Origin: an uncultured Rhodospirillales bacterium
GTDB lineage: Bacteria > Pseudomonadota > Alphaproteobacteria > Kiloniellales > Kiloniellaceae
Length of the DNA: 56,725 nucleotides
Assembly: GCA_913060675.1 (NCBI GenBank)
Contig: CAJXUS010000025.1
Location: 1 to 56,725, forward strand
Direction of reading: 5' to 3'
Positions within the stretch are counted from its first letter, which is position 1. Each line of letters opens with the position of its first letter. The position numbers and the translations under genes are program-made. A model generated the notes under the pieces. The model saw only the letters and a list, made by a program, of their open reading frames with translations, was not told the origin of the DNA and did no database searches. Of the stretch, positions 1 to 8,297 are shown piece by piece.

Positions 1-254
1 TGTGATTTCATAGTCTTGAACCATATCATAAGTTCTCAACTAGTCATGACCCTAAAATTTATACGTAACTATTTGATTTTTATAAAATTATGTAGTTAGT
101 GTGAGGCGTTGTTAACATAAGTAATGAAAAATATTTTAGCTCTCTGGAACTAAAAATCGTTCTCAATCGTTGTCTATAAGCTGGCATTCTTTTAAGCGAA
201 AAATTTAGAGGAAGCTGAATAAAGTATCTCGCAGGGGTAGAGTAAGGTCGCTTG

Positions 255-773
255 ATGGATTTCAGACATAAGAACACCGTGAGCTTTTTTGACTATTGGC
301 TTTCGTTGCCTAAGGACGACTGGGTTCCGTTACGCAGCAGTTTTCATCCCGAAGATGTGCCTGCTTTACTCGGCAATATTATGATTTATGAGTTGTTCTC
401 GCCCGCTAAGATTAAACGTCGATTGCTCGGGTCTAAACTGGATTATCTCGAAAATAGTATTGGAGCAGGCGGCGGTGCTGCCGACGGGGGGAGTGATGAT
501 GCCAAAATATTTTGGACAGTTGGTACCCAACCCTGTGCCATGTTAATATTGGCGCAGCAATCACTCAAGAGCGGTATGAACGTTATCGTCGAAACGCTAT
601 GTCTTCCTTTGTTGGGCGATAATGAAGGCAATGGCCAACTCATTATTCAAAAAAACATACTTGATGATCCAAAGTTTCAGCCAGATGTGGCAACCTATTC
701 GGTAGATCATAATTCGGTTTTGCAACGTGATTATATTGATATAGGGGCGGGGCTTCCAGACCTTCAAATATAG
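255..773 (+). CDS. PAS_5-type small sensor-like protein, copy 1
   Basis: 172 aa, cytoplasmic, no signal peptide or membrane segment. The N-terminus (FFDYWLSLPKDDWVPLRSSF, residues about 10-29, then MIYELFSPAKIKRRLLGS) matches the PAS_5 (PF07310) pattern found in many Rhodospirillales proteins of unknown function. It ends in RDYIDIGAGL, a tail shared with the copies at 1050 and 32977. The middle (about residues 63-80) is Gly/Ala/Asp-rich and has lost the usual G-x-NYLD segment, so this copy is diverged. ATG at 255 is preferred to TTG at 252. No enzymatic domain is attached, so a regulatory role is only inferred. Confidence 0.8.
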   Translation: MDFRHKNTVSFFDYWLSLPKDDWVPLRSSFHPEDVPALLGNIMIYELFSPAKIKRRLLGSKLDYLENSIGAGGGAADGGSDDAKIFWTVGTQPCAMLILAQQSLKSGMNVIVETLCLPLLGDNEGNGQLIIQKNILDDPKFQPDVATYSVDHNSVLQRDYIDIGAGLPDLQI

Positions 774-1049
774 AAGGGGCCTGTATTTTACAGAATCGTT
801 TTGTTGTAATACCTGCCTAAAATAGCAGGCCTAAAATGATCAAAAGAATAAAATTGATTAATGTCTGGAGCAAGGTTAAGCCTGATTGGCACTTTATAGG
901 TGCATTTTGATATGAGGGCTTAACTTTGTCGCGATATTATTCTTAAAAATCAACTAAAACGCTGATATTTCTTGATTAATTGGCTTTTACGTTGGATGAT
1001 CTCTGCCGTACCTAAACAGAAGTTTATATTCCTAGGCCGAGGCGGTGGT

Positions 1050-1613
1050 TTGTTAGAATTCAATAATAGTAAATCTAAAGAGTTCTATGATTATTGGTTA
1101 AGTATGCCGCGCGAAGGGCTGGTTCCTAGCCGCAGTAGTTTCCGCCCAGAAAATGTGCCTTCGTTACTTTCAAATTTCATGATCTATGAGCTGATCTCAA
1201 AGGACCATATAAAAGTTCGGTTATTAGGGTCTGCTCTGAGTGATAAGTTTGGTGGCAATAGCGCGGGAGAAAATTATCTCGACTTTGTCGAAGGTCCACG
1301 CAAGGAAATCGCCTCTGAAGCTTTGTGGTCTGTGGTCAATAAGCCTTGTGGTATGCGTGTGGTTCTTGAACAGGTTCTCAAAAGTGGCCTAACCGTTTGT
1401 ATGGAATCAATTGGCCTCCCTCTTTTGAATGAAGAAGGCGGAAACCCCATGATCCTCTTTCAAAAAAATGAACTCGATTGTGAAAAGCGCGTGCCGGAGG
1501 CTGGCTACGACCCGATAAGATATTATCGATTGTTTCGTCGGGACTTTATTGATATTGGGGCCGGGTTGTCAGAGGTCGAAAACCTCGTTTTCCACAGTGA
1601 AACCGCAGTCTGA
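1050..1613 (+). CDS. PAS_5-type small sensor-like protein, copy 2
   Basis: 187 aa from TTG at 1050, which follows a purine-rich GAGGCGGT and gives the same short N-terminal lead (about 11 residues before FYDYWLSMPREG) as the homologues. The frame is open to TTG 972 and ATG 996, so a longer form is possible. PAS_5 hallmarks are RSSFRPENVPSLL, FMIYELISKDHIKVRLLGSA, a G-x-NYLDFV segment, KPCGMRV and the terminal RRDFIDIGAGL. It lies in tandem with the copy at 255 and probably arose by duplication. The stop codon sits inside a 13-nt tandem repeat, so repeat slippage would not change the protein. No output domain is present. Confidence 0.8.
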   Translation: MLEFNNSKSKEFYDYWLSMPREGLVPSRSSFRPENVPSLLSNFMIYELISKDHIKVRLLGSALSDKFGGNSAGENYLDFVEGPRKEIASEALWSVVNKPCGMRVVLEQVLKSGLTVCMESIGLPLLNEEGGNPMILFQKNELDCEKRVPEAGYDPIRYYRLFRRDFIDIGAGLSEVENLVFHSETAV

Positions 1614-1667
1614 AATCCCAGTCTGAAATCCCAGTCTGAAATCCCAGTCTGAAATCCCAGTCTGAAA
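1607..1667. repeat. 13-nt tandem repeat, 4 full copies plus partial
   Basis: The unit agtctgaaatccc occurs at 1607-1619, 1620-1632, 1633-1645 and 1646-1658 without a mismatch, followed by a 9-nt partial copy at 1659-1667. The first copy contains the TGA stop of the PAS_5 gene. On the other strand it produces a spurious repetitive open frame. The perfect copies suggest recent slippage expansion. Confidence 0.95.
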
Positions 1668-1736
1668 ACGCGGTTTGTGGCCAGTTGATGAACCCCTTTT
1701 GTGAGGGCGGAAATTACCGACTTTAACATGGTTTGG

Positions 1737-2621
1737 TTATGTCGGGTTGGTTGCTGAAATCACCCATGACGATGAAGCCATAACAATGCCGTCCCGTTCT
1801 TTTTTTTGCTCTCCAATTGCTTTGCCAAGAGCTGCTTCAATCTCAACCCTCTTTTCTTCTGCCTGCACGCCTGCTTCACGAAAAACTTCACCTGCAGGGC
1901 CAAGAGTTAATTGAAAATCAATGGCATCTTTTACTGTTTTACCAACCAAAACAGGCGCATCTACCCGTTTGAATGAGATATTTTCATAACCTGCCGCTGT
2001 CATCATGGCTGTGACCAACTCCTTATCAGCCATGGAAAACGGACCTGGACCACAAGTGCGGGCATCCTCTCCGGGGGGCGGGAGGAAGCCGAGAACAATT
2101 TCCTTTGCCATATATAGCCAGGGGTTATCTTCTGGGGTGCGCCAGACGATGTGGGTCATTGTGCCGCCGGGTTTCAAAGCGGTGCGCATATTCTTGAGTG
2201 CCGCGACAGGGTTGGGGAAAAACATGGTGCCGAAGCGCGAAAAGACGAAATCATTATCTCCTTCAAAAGGCATGCTTATAACATCCCCTCTGAGGAAATA
2301 GGCATTACCCTGATTTTTCTTGCGTTCTTCTTTGCGGCCGTAATCAAGAAAAGCATCACAGCAATCAATACCAAGAACTCGGCCACTTGGCCCCACCAGG
2401 TCTGCCAGTTTTAAAGCGGTATCACCAAAACCACAGCCAACATCGAGAACATTGTCCCCTTTTTTGACTTTTAGGGTCGGAAAGATCGCGTCACTGTGAT
2501 GGGTCAGGCCATCAACCAGAATATGTTTGAACTTGATAAACTTGGGAACAAGGATCTCATTCCAAAACTCAACGAACTCTGTATCACCCGTTGTCTCGGT
2601 AGGCCCTTTGTTTTCAGACAT
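1737..2621 (-). CDS. Class I SAM-dependent methyltransferase (UbiE-like)
   Basis: 294 aa. The Rossmann SAM-binding motif I is VLDVGCGFGDTALKLA (about residues 59-74), followed by the acidic loop VLGIDCCDAF, then RGDVISMPFEGDNDFVFSRFG and the post-motif LKPGGTMTHIVWR, an order typical of the Methyltransf_11/25 (UbiE/COQ5-like) family. The substrate cannot be told from sequence. ATG 2621 is preceded by AGAAAGGA. It is transcribed leftwards about 100 bp downstream of the homocysteine S-methyltransferase-like gene and the LysE exporter, so it may be the last gene of a LysR-controlled operon dealing with methyl groups or sulfur amino acids; that is an inference. Confidence 0.85.
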   Translation of the reverse strand: MSENKGPTETTGDTEFVEFWNEILVPKFIKFKHILVDGLTHHSDAIFPTLKVKKGDNVLDVGCGFGDTALKLADLVGPSGRVLGIDCCDAFLDYGRKEERKKNQGNAYFLRGDVISMPFEGDNDFVFSRFGTMFFPNPVAALKNMRTALKPGGTMTHIVWRTPEDNPWLYMAKEIVLGFLPPPGEDARTCGPGPFSMADKELVTAMMTAAGYENISFKRVDAPVLVGKTVKDAIDFQLTLGPAGEVFREAGVQAEEKRVEIEAALGKAIGEQKKERDGIVMASSSWVISATNPT

Positions 2622-2721
2622 ATCCGGTCCTTTCTGGTTTAGAGTAAGCTTATTATACCATGCTCTCGTATGATGATGTCCCCTTTATATCATACTCGGG
2701 TTACCTCAAGCTCAGGTCTCG

Positions 2722-3747
2722 TCAAGCTTGGGTGACGGTCCGGGCAATTGCAGTGACATGACGTAGATCCGACCCACAACACCCCCCAAAGATGTTGAGC
2801 CAAGGCATCTTGGCATAGATTGCCTTGTATTGGCGCCCCAGTTCATCCGGATCACCGGCATCAAGCTCAGAGCAGTTATCAAGCTCGGCATGGCTCATGC
2901 GTGACGCATTACAGCGAATGCCCTTGATCCTTTTGGCCCAGTCACGATCTTTGGTGTTGCTACCAAGGAGGTTATTTGTTGAAAGGCTATCTGAGGAGGG
3001 GCTATCTGCGTTAAGGTCATCTGGAAAGTGATCAGGATGGGCACAGTTGACCATGAAATAGATGGCACCGTTATCGGTTTCCCGGTCGACTTGATCAATG
3101 GCACTTTGAAGGCATTGCCCAGTAGGTAACAGGCCGTCCGTTTCGACCGTGAAAGATACCACAATGGGAAGATCTGCAGTCTGGGCGGCGCGCACGGCTC
3201 CTATGGCTTCTTCTGCCTGGGTAAAGGTCATGGCTGTAATCATATCAACCTGAGTTTCAGCAAGCCAAGATACTTGTAAGGCATGATAGTCTTCGGCTTC
3301 GCGTGCAGAAATTTGATAATCAGGGGCGTAGGCATCGCCTCTGGGACCAAGAGAACAGTTTAAGAGAATAGGGAGTTTGTTGTCGGCATACTCCTCGCGA
3401 AGCTCTGCTATGTAGGCAACCGATGCTTGATTGGCTGAGCGCAAGTCATCGATACTTTCTTCCAAATCACTTGCCCAGTGAGCGTGGGCCTTCCACGTTT
3501 GGCCATCTAGAATAAATCCGGTATTCATGGCCCGGGCGAGAGAAAGAAAACCGCGATAATAATTGGTCAACGCGAGGCGGCCCATTTCCTCTGGCAGCAG
3601 GGTGTGAGCTGCAAAGCCTTTGATATCAATGCCGTGGTTAAAAATCAGATCTGTTTCAAGGCCAGCATCAGTGAGATAGAGGTCCCCGTTCAATTGGGGC
3701 AGGTCGTTTCTATATCTACATCTGGATCTGGCTTGATAGGCGGCCAT
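2722..3747 (-). CDS. Homocysteine S-methyltransferase family protein
   Basis: 341 aa, expected to transfer a methyl group to a thiol such as homocysteine from S-methylmethionine or a betaine-type donor. The family zinc ligands are visible: Cys in FMVNCAHP (about residue 233) and the vicinal pair in GGCCGSD near the C-terminus. The N-terminal LTDAGLETDLIF is also typical. A low-complexity Ser/Asn/Asp-rich insert lies between FPDDL and KRIKGIRCNAS (about residues 242-265), longer than in MmuM/YagD. ATG 3747 follows GAGGAAG. The neighbouring LysE exporter starts upstream with a 62-bp gap, consistent with co-transcription. The exact donor is unknown. Confidence 0.85.
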   Translation of the reverse strand: MAAYQARSRCRYRNDLPQLNGDLYLTDAGLETDLIFNHGIDIKGFAAHTLLPEEMGRLALTNYYRGFLSLARAMNTGFILDGQTWKAHAHWASDLEESIDDLRSANQASVAYIAELREEYADNKLPILLNCSLGPRGDAYAPDYQISAREAEDYHALQVSWLAETQVDMITAMTFTQAEEAIGAVRAAQTADLPIVVSFTVETDGLLPTGQCLQSAIDQVDRETDNGAIYFMVNCAHPDHFPDDLNADSPSSDSLSTNNLLGSNTKDRDWAKRIKGIRCNASRMSHAELDNCSELDAGDPDELGRQYKAIYAKMPWLNIFGGCCGSDLRHVTAIARTVTQA

Positions 3748-3809
3748 TCTGGACTTCCTCTTGTGGGGAAATAATGATCCATCAATAGTACAGCCTTCTG
3801 TCCTACTTT

Positions 3810-4547
3810 CTATCCCAAAATTCCAACAATGATTAATGTCATGCCAAAACAGAAAAAGACCAGAGCAATGATTCTATTGATCAGTCTGACGACAGCCTCT
3901 TGTCTGATAAGCCGCGCGAGCTTAACGGCGGTGAGGGCAAATCCGCTGAGCGAGAGGAAAGACAGACCCATAAATGTCACTGTCATGACGAGGAATTGGG
4001 GTGTCGCCGATTGGGTGTTGTCTAAAAACAGGGGGAATAGAGCGAGCAGGAAGATGATCATTTTGGGGTTAGTCAGTCCTACGATCAGGGACTGGTTAAA
4101 AAGATAAGGGGCAGAGCCCGCTTTGTTCGGACCAGTTTTTTTTGCCCCGGCATTTGATCGAGAGCCTGTACTGAATTCGGCTTCTGCGTCGGTCTCAATA
4201 CTATCCACGGCGTTCTTCTCGTTATGACAAGCCTCACTCTGGCTGAGGTGATCCAGCGAGATCATACCGCTTTGCCAGTTCTGATAGGCGAGCCAGATAA
4301 GATAACTGCCACCCAAAACACGCATGGCGGAAACGATATTTGGCTCTGCGGTAATGATGGCTCCAAGGCCGAGGGTAACGGCAAGGCCAACACAGCCAAT
4401 GGCGGTGATGTTGCCAAGCGTGGAGTAAGCGGTCTTCTCCATGCCAAGCGACAGTCCGTTTCTGATCGCCAGGACAATAGCAGGCCCCGGAGCCAATATG
4501 TTGGCGCTGGCGGCAAAGACAAAGGCGATCCAGATTTCAAAGGTCAT
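3810..4547 (-). CDS. LysE/RhtB family amino-acid exporter
   Basis: 245 aa inner-membrane protein with about six hydrophobic helices. The N-terminal signature NILAPGPAIVLAIRNGLSLG matches the LysE/RhtB family (in RhtB: PGP and the R-x-G region). A hydrophilic loop of about 55 residues, rich in Glu/Ser/Ala/Lys (about 99-150), separates helix 3 from helix 4; most family members (about 205-210 aa) have a much shorter loop. It probably exports an amino acid or derivative. ATG 4547 follows AGGAACCC. It is divergent from the LysR gene at 4739, which is the likely regulator, and leads a leftward cluster with two methyltransferase genes. Confidence 0.88.
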   Translation of the reverse strand: MTFEIWIAFVFAASANILAPGPAIVLAIRNGLSLGMEKTAYSTLGNITAIGCVGLAVTLGLGAIITAEPNIVSAMRVLGGSYLIWLAYQNWQSGMISLDHLSQSEACHNEKNAVDSIETDAEAEFSTGSRSNAGAKKTGPNKAGSAPYLFNQSLIVGLTNPKMIIFLLALFPLFLDNTQSATPQFLVMTVTFMGLSFLSLSGFALTAVKLARLIRQEAVVRLINRIIALVFFCFGMTLIIVGILG

Positions 4548-4624
4548 TACGGGTTCCTGATTTTTCCCCGTCGTTTCGAGGATAGTTCCTTAAAGTGTTT
4601 TGTATCAGGAGCAAGAAAACATTG

Positions 4625-4665
4625 ATTTATTGATTAAAAAAAATAGTTTATTTTGATCAATAAAT
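4625..4665. promoter_or_regulatory. Long inverted repeat between lysE-like and lysR genes
   Basis: Arms of 15 bp at 4625-4639 and 4651-4665 are complementary with one mismatch and separated by 11 nt. The site lies in the 191-bp, very AT-rich divergent intergenic region. Its size and symmetry suit a LysR-type regulator binding site controlling the exporter cluster and the regulator itself. Binding is inferred. Confidence 0.5.
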
Positions 4666-4738
4666 AAAAAATAATGATATATAGGATTATTACTAATAGA
4701 TCCCATGAGAAGCACCAACTGCTCTGAAAGGCATAGAT

Positions 4739-5599
4739 ATGGACTTACAGTCCTTACGGACCTTTAAAATGGTAATGGATTTGGGTAGTGTTACTGCGGC
4801 GGCCGAACTTCTTAATACTGTCCAACCCAATGTCACAGCACGCATTCGAAAACTGGAAGGTGAGCTCGGGGTTTCGTTGTTTCTGAGGGCGCATCGGCGA
4901 TTGATCCCGACCCACGAAGCCGTGACACTACTCGATTATGCCAATGCTATGCTGAGTTTGGAACAGGCGGCAAAAGGGGCGGTTAATCCTCGCGATCAAG
5001 GTCATATTCGGTTAGGTCTTGTCGATACGCAAGCAGCGCACCTGTTGCCGATTTTCATGACAAGGTACCGCAAACAACACCCTGATGCCGAGATCTCTGT
5101 AGATACGGGAGTATCTGGTTTTCTTAATCGAGGGGTCGAGGAATGCCGTTTGGACGCCGCCGTAGTGGTTGATCGTCGCAAACGCAGTACGGATCAGGAC
5201 AACTTAACCACTCACATGCTTTTTTCTGAGCCATTGGTTTATATTGCTCCAAAGGGGTTAAGCCGTTTGGAGCAGGCGTTGGAGCTTCCGATCATGGTTC
5301 TGATCCAGGAAGGTTGTGGGTATCGCAATTTTGCTATCGACTGGTATCGAGCTCAAAAATTAATAGCGCCTAAAGTGACCGAGATTTCAACATTGGATGG
5401 TATCCTTGCCTGTATCAAAGCGGGGCTTTGTGCCTCAGTACTCCCTAAATCAATTGTTCAGAACTTTGACCTTGAAAATCGCACCGCGATCTTTGCGCTT
5501 CCCGGTGAAAACGCAGAAATAAATATCGCCCTGGTCCACCGACCTGAATTTAAAAATGATCATCGTATAAAGCTACTGTTGGAGATGTTCAGGAAGTAA
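4739..5599 (+). CDS. LysR family transcriptional regulator
   Basis: 286 aa. The N-terminal winged HTH (residues about 2-60) reads LQSLRTFKMVMDLGSVTAAA ... VQPNVTARIRKLEGELGVSLF, typical for LysR, followed by a type 2 periplasmic-binding-like effector domain (QGHIRLGLVDTQAAHLLP onwards). An AAGG sequence precedes ATG 4739. It is transcribed away from the LysE exporter gene and is its likely regulator. The 3' end overlaps the convergent LysR gene by 11 bp. The effector may be the exported amino acid, but the sequence does not say. Confidence 0.9.
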   Translation: MDLQSLRTFKMVMDLGSVTAAAELLNTVQPNVTARIRKLEGELGVSLFLRAHRRLIPTHEAVTLLDYANAMLSLEQAAKGAVNPRDQGHIRLGLVDTQAAHLLPIFMTRYRKQHPDAEISVDTGVSGFLNRGVEECRLDAAVVVDRRKRSTDQDNLTTHMLFSEPLVYIAPKGLSRLEQALELPIMVLIQEGCGYRNFAIDWYRAQKLIAPKVTEISTLDGILACIKAGLCASVLPKSIVQNFDLENRTAIFALPGENAEINIALVHRPEFKNDHRIKLLLEMFRK

Positions 5600-6491
5600 C
5601 AGGGCCAGAGACCAAAGACAGAAAGTCTTGAGTAAACAAAGATATCGCGTTTCTTTGAACCGCCGTAGATCTGGTGGCTAAGTGAAAGTCTGACTTCCAG
5701 ACAAAGACTTCGTGTTCCAGTGCGCGGAGGTTTCCTTTTTCAACCCAGGGCCTTGCGTAGTGATCGGGGAGGGCACCAAGGAACTTGCCGCTCATAATAA
5801 GGCTGGCCTGGGCTTCCATATTCGATACCAATGCGATTTGGCCTTTGCCTTCCAACAACTCAATACCGGAATGGGTGTTGTAGGTCCGATGACAGAGGTT
5901 GTAATCTCGCAGGGTTTTGGGGGTGATCGTTGTCGGATCAGTCGAAAACAGGGGATGCTTTTCTCCGCAATAGAGCAGATGGGTTTCCGATGAGATGTAG
6001 TAGTAATTCAATCCGTCGAGTTTTTGGGTGAAGGGGCCAATGGCAAGGTGAAGAGTGCCATTGATCAGCTCCAGTTCTAACTCTGTCGGAGAGGCGACCT
6101 TGAGTTCAAGTTGGATATCGTTGTCGCGATCAAAGAATTTCCCCATAGCTTCGCTTAAGGGAACGGCTTGGTTACTGAGGTGAGCATCAACAACCCCAAT
6201 TCTAAGAGGACCCTTGAGGACATCGCGTAGGCCCAAAAGCTCGGTTTCAAAGTCCTCAAATTGAATGAGGATCTTTTTGGATTTCTCATAAGTGCTTTGA
6301 CCGCGTTCGGTGAGATGAAACCCACTGCGGCCGCGTTCGCACAGCCTGTAACCGAGGATGGTTTCCAGGTCCCGAATATGACAACTGATGGCAGGCTGGC
6401 TTATGCCTAGTTCGTACTGAGCGCCAGAAAATCCACCGTGTTCGACGACTTTACAAAAGGTGCGCAGTAGCTTTTCTGAAAAAAGGCTCAT
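5589..6491 (-). CDS. LysR family transcriptional regulator
   Basis: 300 aa. The HTH region LLRTFCKVVEHGGFSGAQYE ... ISQPAISCHIRDLETILGYRL (residues about 8-58) is followed by a substrate-binding domain from GPLRIGVVDAHLSNQAVPL. It is divergent from the agmatinase-family gene at 6603, with 111 bp between the starts containing a long inverted repeat, so it probably controls ureohydrolase expression in response to a guanidino compound (inference). Its 3' end overlaps the LysR gene on the plus strand by 11 bp, leaving no room for a separate terminator. Confidence 0.9.
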   Translation of the reverse strand: MSLFSEKLLRTFCKVVEHGGFSGAQYELGISQPAISCHIRDLETILGYRLCERGRSGFHLTERGQSTYEKSKKILIQFEDFETELLGLRDVLKGPLRIGVVDAHLSNQAVPLSEAMGKFFDRDNDIQLELKVASPTELELELINGTLHLAIGPFTQKLDGLNYYYISSETHLLYCGEKHPLFSTDPTTITPKTLRDYNLCHRTYNTHSGIELLEGKGQIALVSNMEAQASLIMSGKFLGALPDHYARPWVEKGNLRALEHEVFVWKSDFHLATRSTAVQRNAISLFTQDFLSLVSGPVTS

Positions 6492-6529
6492 TCGTGTAAT
6501 CTCACCGACAGATGTAGTAATTATCTTTA

Positions 6530-6576
6530 CATTATAAAATACAATATAAAGATAATAAATTATGTATTTTATAATG
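6530..6576. promoter_or_regulatory. Inverted repeat in lysR-agmatinase divergent promoter
   Basis: Perfect 13-bp arms lie at 6530-6542 (cattataaaatac) and 6564-6576 (gtattttataatg), separated by 21 nt. Each arm region is itself partly palindromic (ATTRTA...TATAAT-like). Placement between divergent starts at 6491 and 6603 suits a dimeric LysR regulator binding two half-sites about three helical turns apart. A LysR site is inferred, not shown. Confidence 0.55.
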
Positions 6577-6602
6577 CAATTAGTTCTGTCTCAATACTGG
6601 TA

Positions 6603-7598
6603 GTGACAACTACTAGAACGGTTGATGGAACAGATATATCAGATCATGGATACGCCGCAGGACGTTTAAACCTTCCTTTCGTTGGAATTTCTACTTTTGG
6701 CAAACGCGACTATGTTGCCGATTGGGATCGGATTGATGCAGATGTCGCGGTTATGGGCGCGCCTTTTGATTTTGGCACCCAGTGGCGCTCTGGTGCGCGG
6801 TTTGGTCCGCGTGCGGTACGCGAGGCTTCGACACTGTTCTCCTTTGGTCACGCCGGGGCCTATGACCACGAAGATGACGCGACTTACCTTGGTTCTGAAG
6901 TTCGTATAGTTGACATTGGGGATGCAGATATCATCCACACAAAAACCGAAGAAAGCCACGCTAATATCGAGTACGGAGTTCGCAAAATGCTCGAAGCAGG
7001 TGCCTTGCCTGTGGTGATTGGCGGCGACCATTCGGTCAATATTCCTTGTATCAAAGCTTTCTCTGATGACGCGGCCAAAAACGGTCCGATCCATGTTATC
7101 CAAATCGATGCTCATCTTGATTTTGTTGATGAACGCCACGGCGTGACCGATGGTCACGGTAACCCTATGCGCCGGGCGATTGAAAAGGACTATGTATCTG
7201 GGATGACCCAACTGGGCATTCGCAATGTCTCTTCCACGGCAAAGGAAGGTTATGAGGACGCCCGCGCTCGGGGGGCGGATATCTTGTCTGTTCGCCAGGT
7301 CAGAAAGCTTGGAACAGAGGGCGTTTTGGAACGCATTCCAGAGGGCGCACGCTATTACGTCACCATAGATATCGACGCGTTCTGCCCCTCAATTGCACCG
7401 GGAACGGGCACCCCGAGCCACGGTGGTTTTGCCTATTATGATGTGCTGGAAATTCTTCAAGGCTTGGCCAAACGCGGCAACGTGGTTGGCATAGACCTGG
7501 TCGAAGTGGCCCCGGCCTATGATCCTACCGAAATCACTCAAGTCCTTGCTGCTCAGTTGTTGATGAATTTTATCGGCTTTATTTTTCACGATAACTAA
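6603..7598 (+). CDS. Agmatinase / ureohydrolase family protein
   Basis: 331 aa, expected to hydrolyse a guanidino compound to urea plus an amine. All binuclear manganese ligands of the arginase/agmatinase fold are present: H143 in GGDHS, D169/H171/D173 in IDAHLD, and D256/D258 in TIDIDAFCP. The N-terminal MGAPFDFGT...GARFGPRAVRE is typical of SpeB-like enzymes. The substrate could be agmatine, guanidinobutyrate or another guanidino acid. Translation appears to begin at GTG 6603: no ATG is available before residue 51, and no clear Shine-Dalgarno sequence precedes it. It is probably regulated by the divergent LysR gene. Confidence 0.9.
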   Translation: MTTTRTVDGTDISDHGYAAGRLNLPFVGISTFGKRDYVADWDRIDADVAVMGAPFDFGTQWRSGARFGPRAVREASTLFSFGHAGAYDHEDDATYLGSEVRIVDIGDADIIHTKTEESHANIEYGVRKMLEAGALPVVIGGDHSVNIPCIKAFSDDAAKNGPIHVIQIDAHLDFVDERHGVTDGHGNPMRRAIEKDYVSGMTQLGIRNVSSTAKEGYEDARARGADILSVRQVRKLGTEGVLERIPEGARYYVTIDIDAFCPSIAPGTGTPSHGGFAYYDVLEILQGLAKRGNVVGIDLVEVAPAYDPTEITQVLAAQLLMNFIGFIFHDN

Positions 7599-7787
7599 AA
7601 TAAAGTTATTTTAATCAAAGTCTTATGAGAGTATTTTCCCTGTTTGGATGATAAGAACAGAAAAATGTTCTCTAAAAGCGTCCAATTGGGCTTTTAAATA
7701 GAACATTATGTTAGGTGTGTTTTTTGCTAAGGTTGGCTTTCCAATGTAACTAACATATCCACTTGTAATCATCAGGCAAAAATAATC

Positions 7788-8297
7788 ATGCAATCCAAAG
7801 ACCTTACCAGTAAGCGTTTAAGTCTGCGCCCATTTGCTGAGGGAGATGCCGACAAGCTTTATCAGCTCTATGGCAATGTGGATGTTATGGCTATCCGCAA
7901 GATTGGTGTTCAATCCCGTGCGGGCAGTGATGTTCAATTAGAGGTTATTCTCGATCACTGGCGGCGGAGGGGCTTTGGTCTTTGGGCGGTTTATGATCGC
8001 AAAAGTAATGTCTTTATGGGCGAATGTGGGTTGCGAGAAGAAAATGAGCATGATGACATGGTCGAGTTATCTTATGGCCTGCTCCCACAATTTTGGGGCG
8101 GAGGTCTCGCCACCGAAGCCGCGACAACTGTTCTTGATTTTGGCCTCAAAGGACTTGGTTTGAAAAAGATCTATGGGTTTGCCCAGAAGAAAAATCAGGC
8201 GTCGCTGCACATCCTCACCAAACTTGGTTTCAAGCACGAATGCGATTTTGATGAAGACGGCGATGTCGTTACCCGCACGGTCCTGACACAAAACTAA
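7788..8297 (+). CDS. GNAT family N-acetyltransferase (RimJ/RimL-like)
   Basis: 169 aa, Acetyltransf_3-type GNAT. The start LTSKRLSLRPFAEGDADKLY is typical for RimJ/RimL-like proteins. The central strands GFGLWAVYDRKSNVFMGECGL and YGLLPQFWGGGLATEAA carry the acetyl-CoA-binding region (here Q-F-W-G-G-G-L-A, a variant of Q/R-x-x-G-x-G/A), and NQASLHILTKLGFK is the C-terminal motif. The acceptor is unknown. The gene stands alone, with an AT-rich 189-bp gap upstream and a weak ribosome-binding site. Confidence 0.88.
   Translation: MQSKDLTSKRLSLRPFAEGDADKLYQLYGNVDVMAIRKIGVQSRAGSDVQLEVILDHWRRRGFGLWAVYDRKSNVFMGECGLREENEHDDMVELSYGLLPQFWGGGLATEAATTVLDFGLKGLGLKKIYGFAQKKNQASLHILTKLGFKHECDFDEDGDVVTRTVLTQN

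Noticed and set aside
80..277. 65-codon minus-strand frame at the left edge
   Set aside because: It overlaps the start of the PAS_5 gene, is in AT-rich sequence and has no supporting signals.
1523..1729. Minus-strand frame with repeated DFRLGFQT-like units
   Set aside because: A by-product of the 13-nt tandem repeat over the end of the PAS_5 gene.
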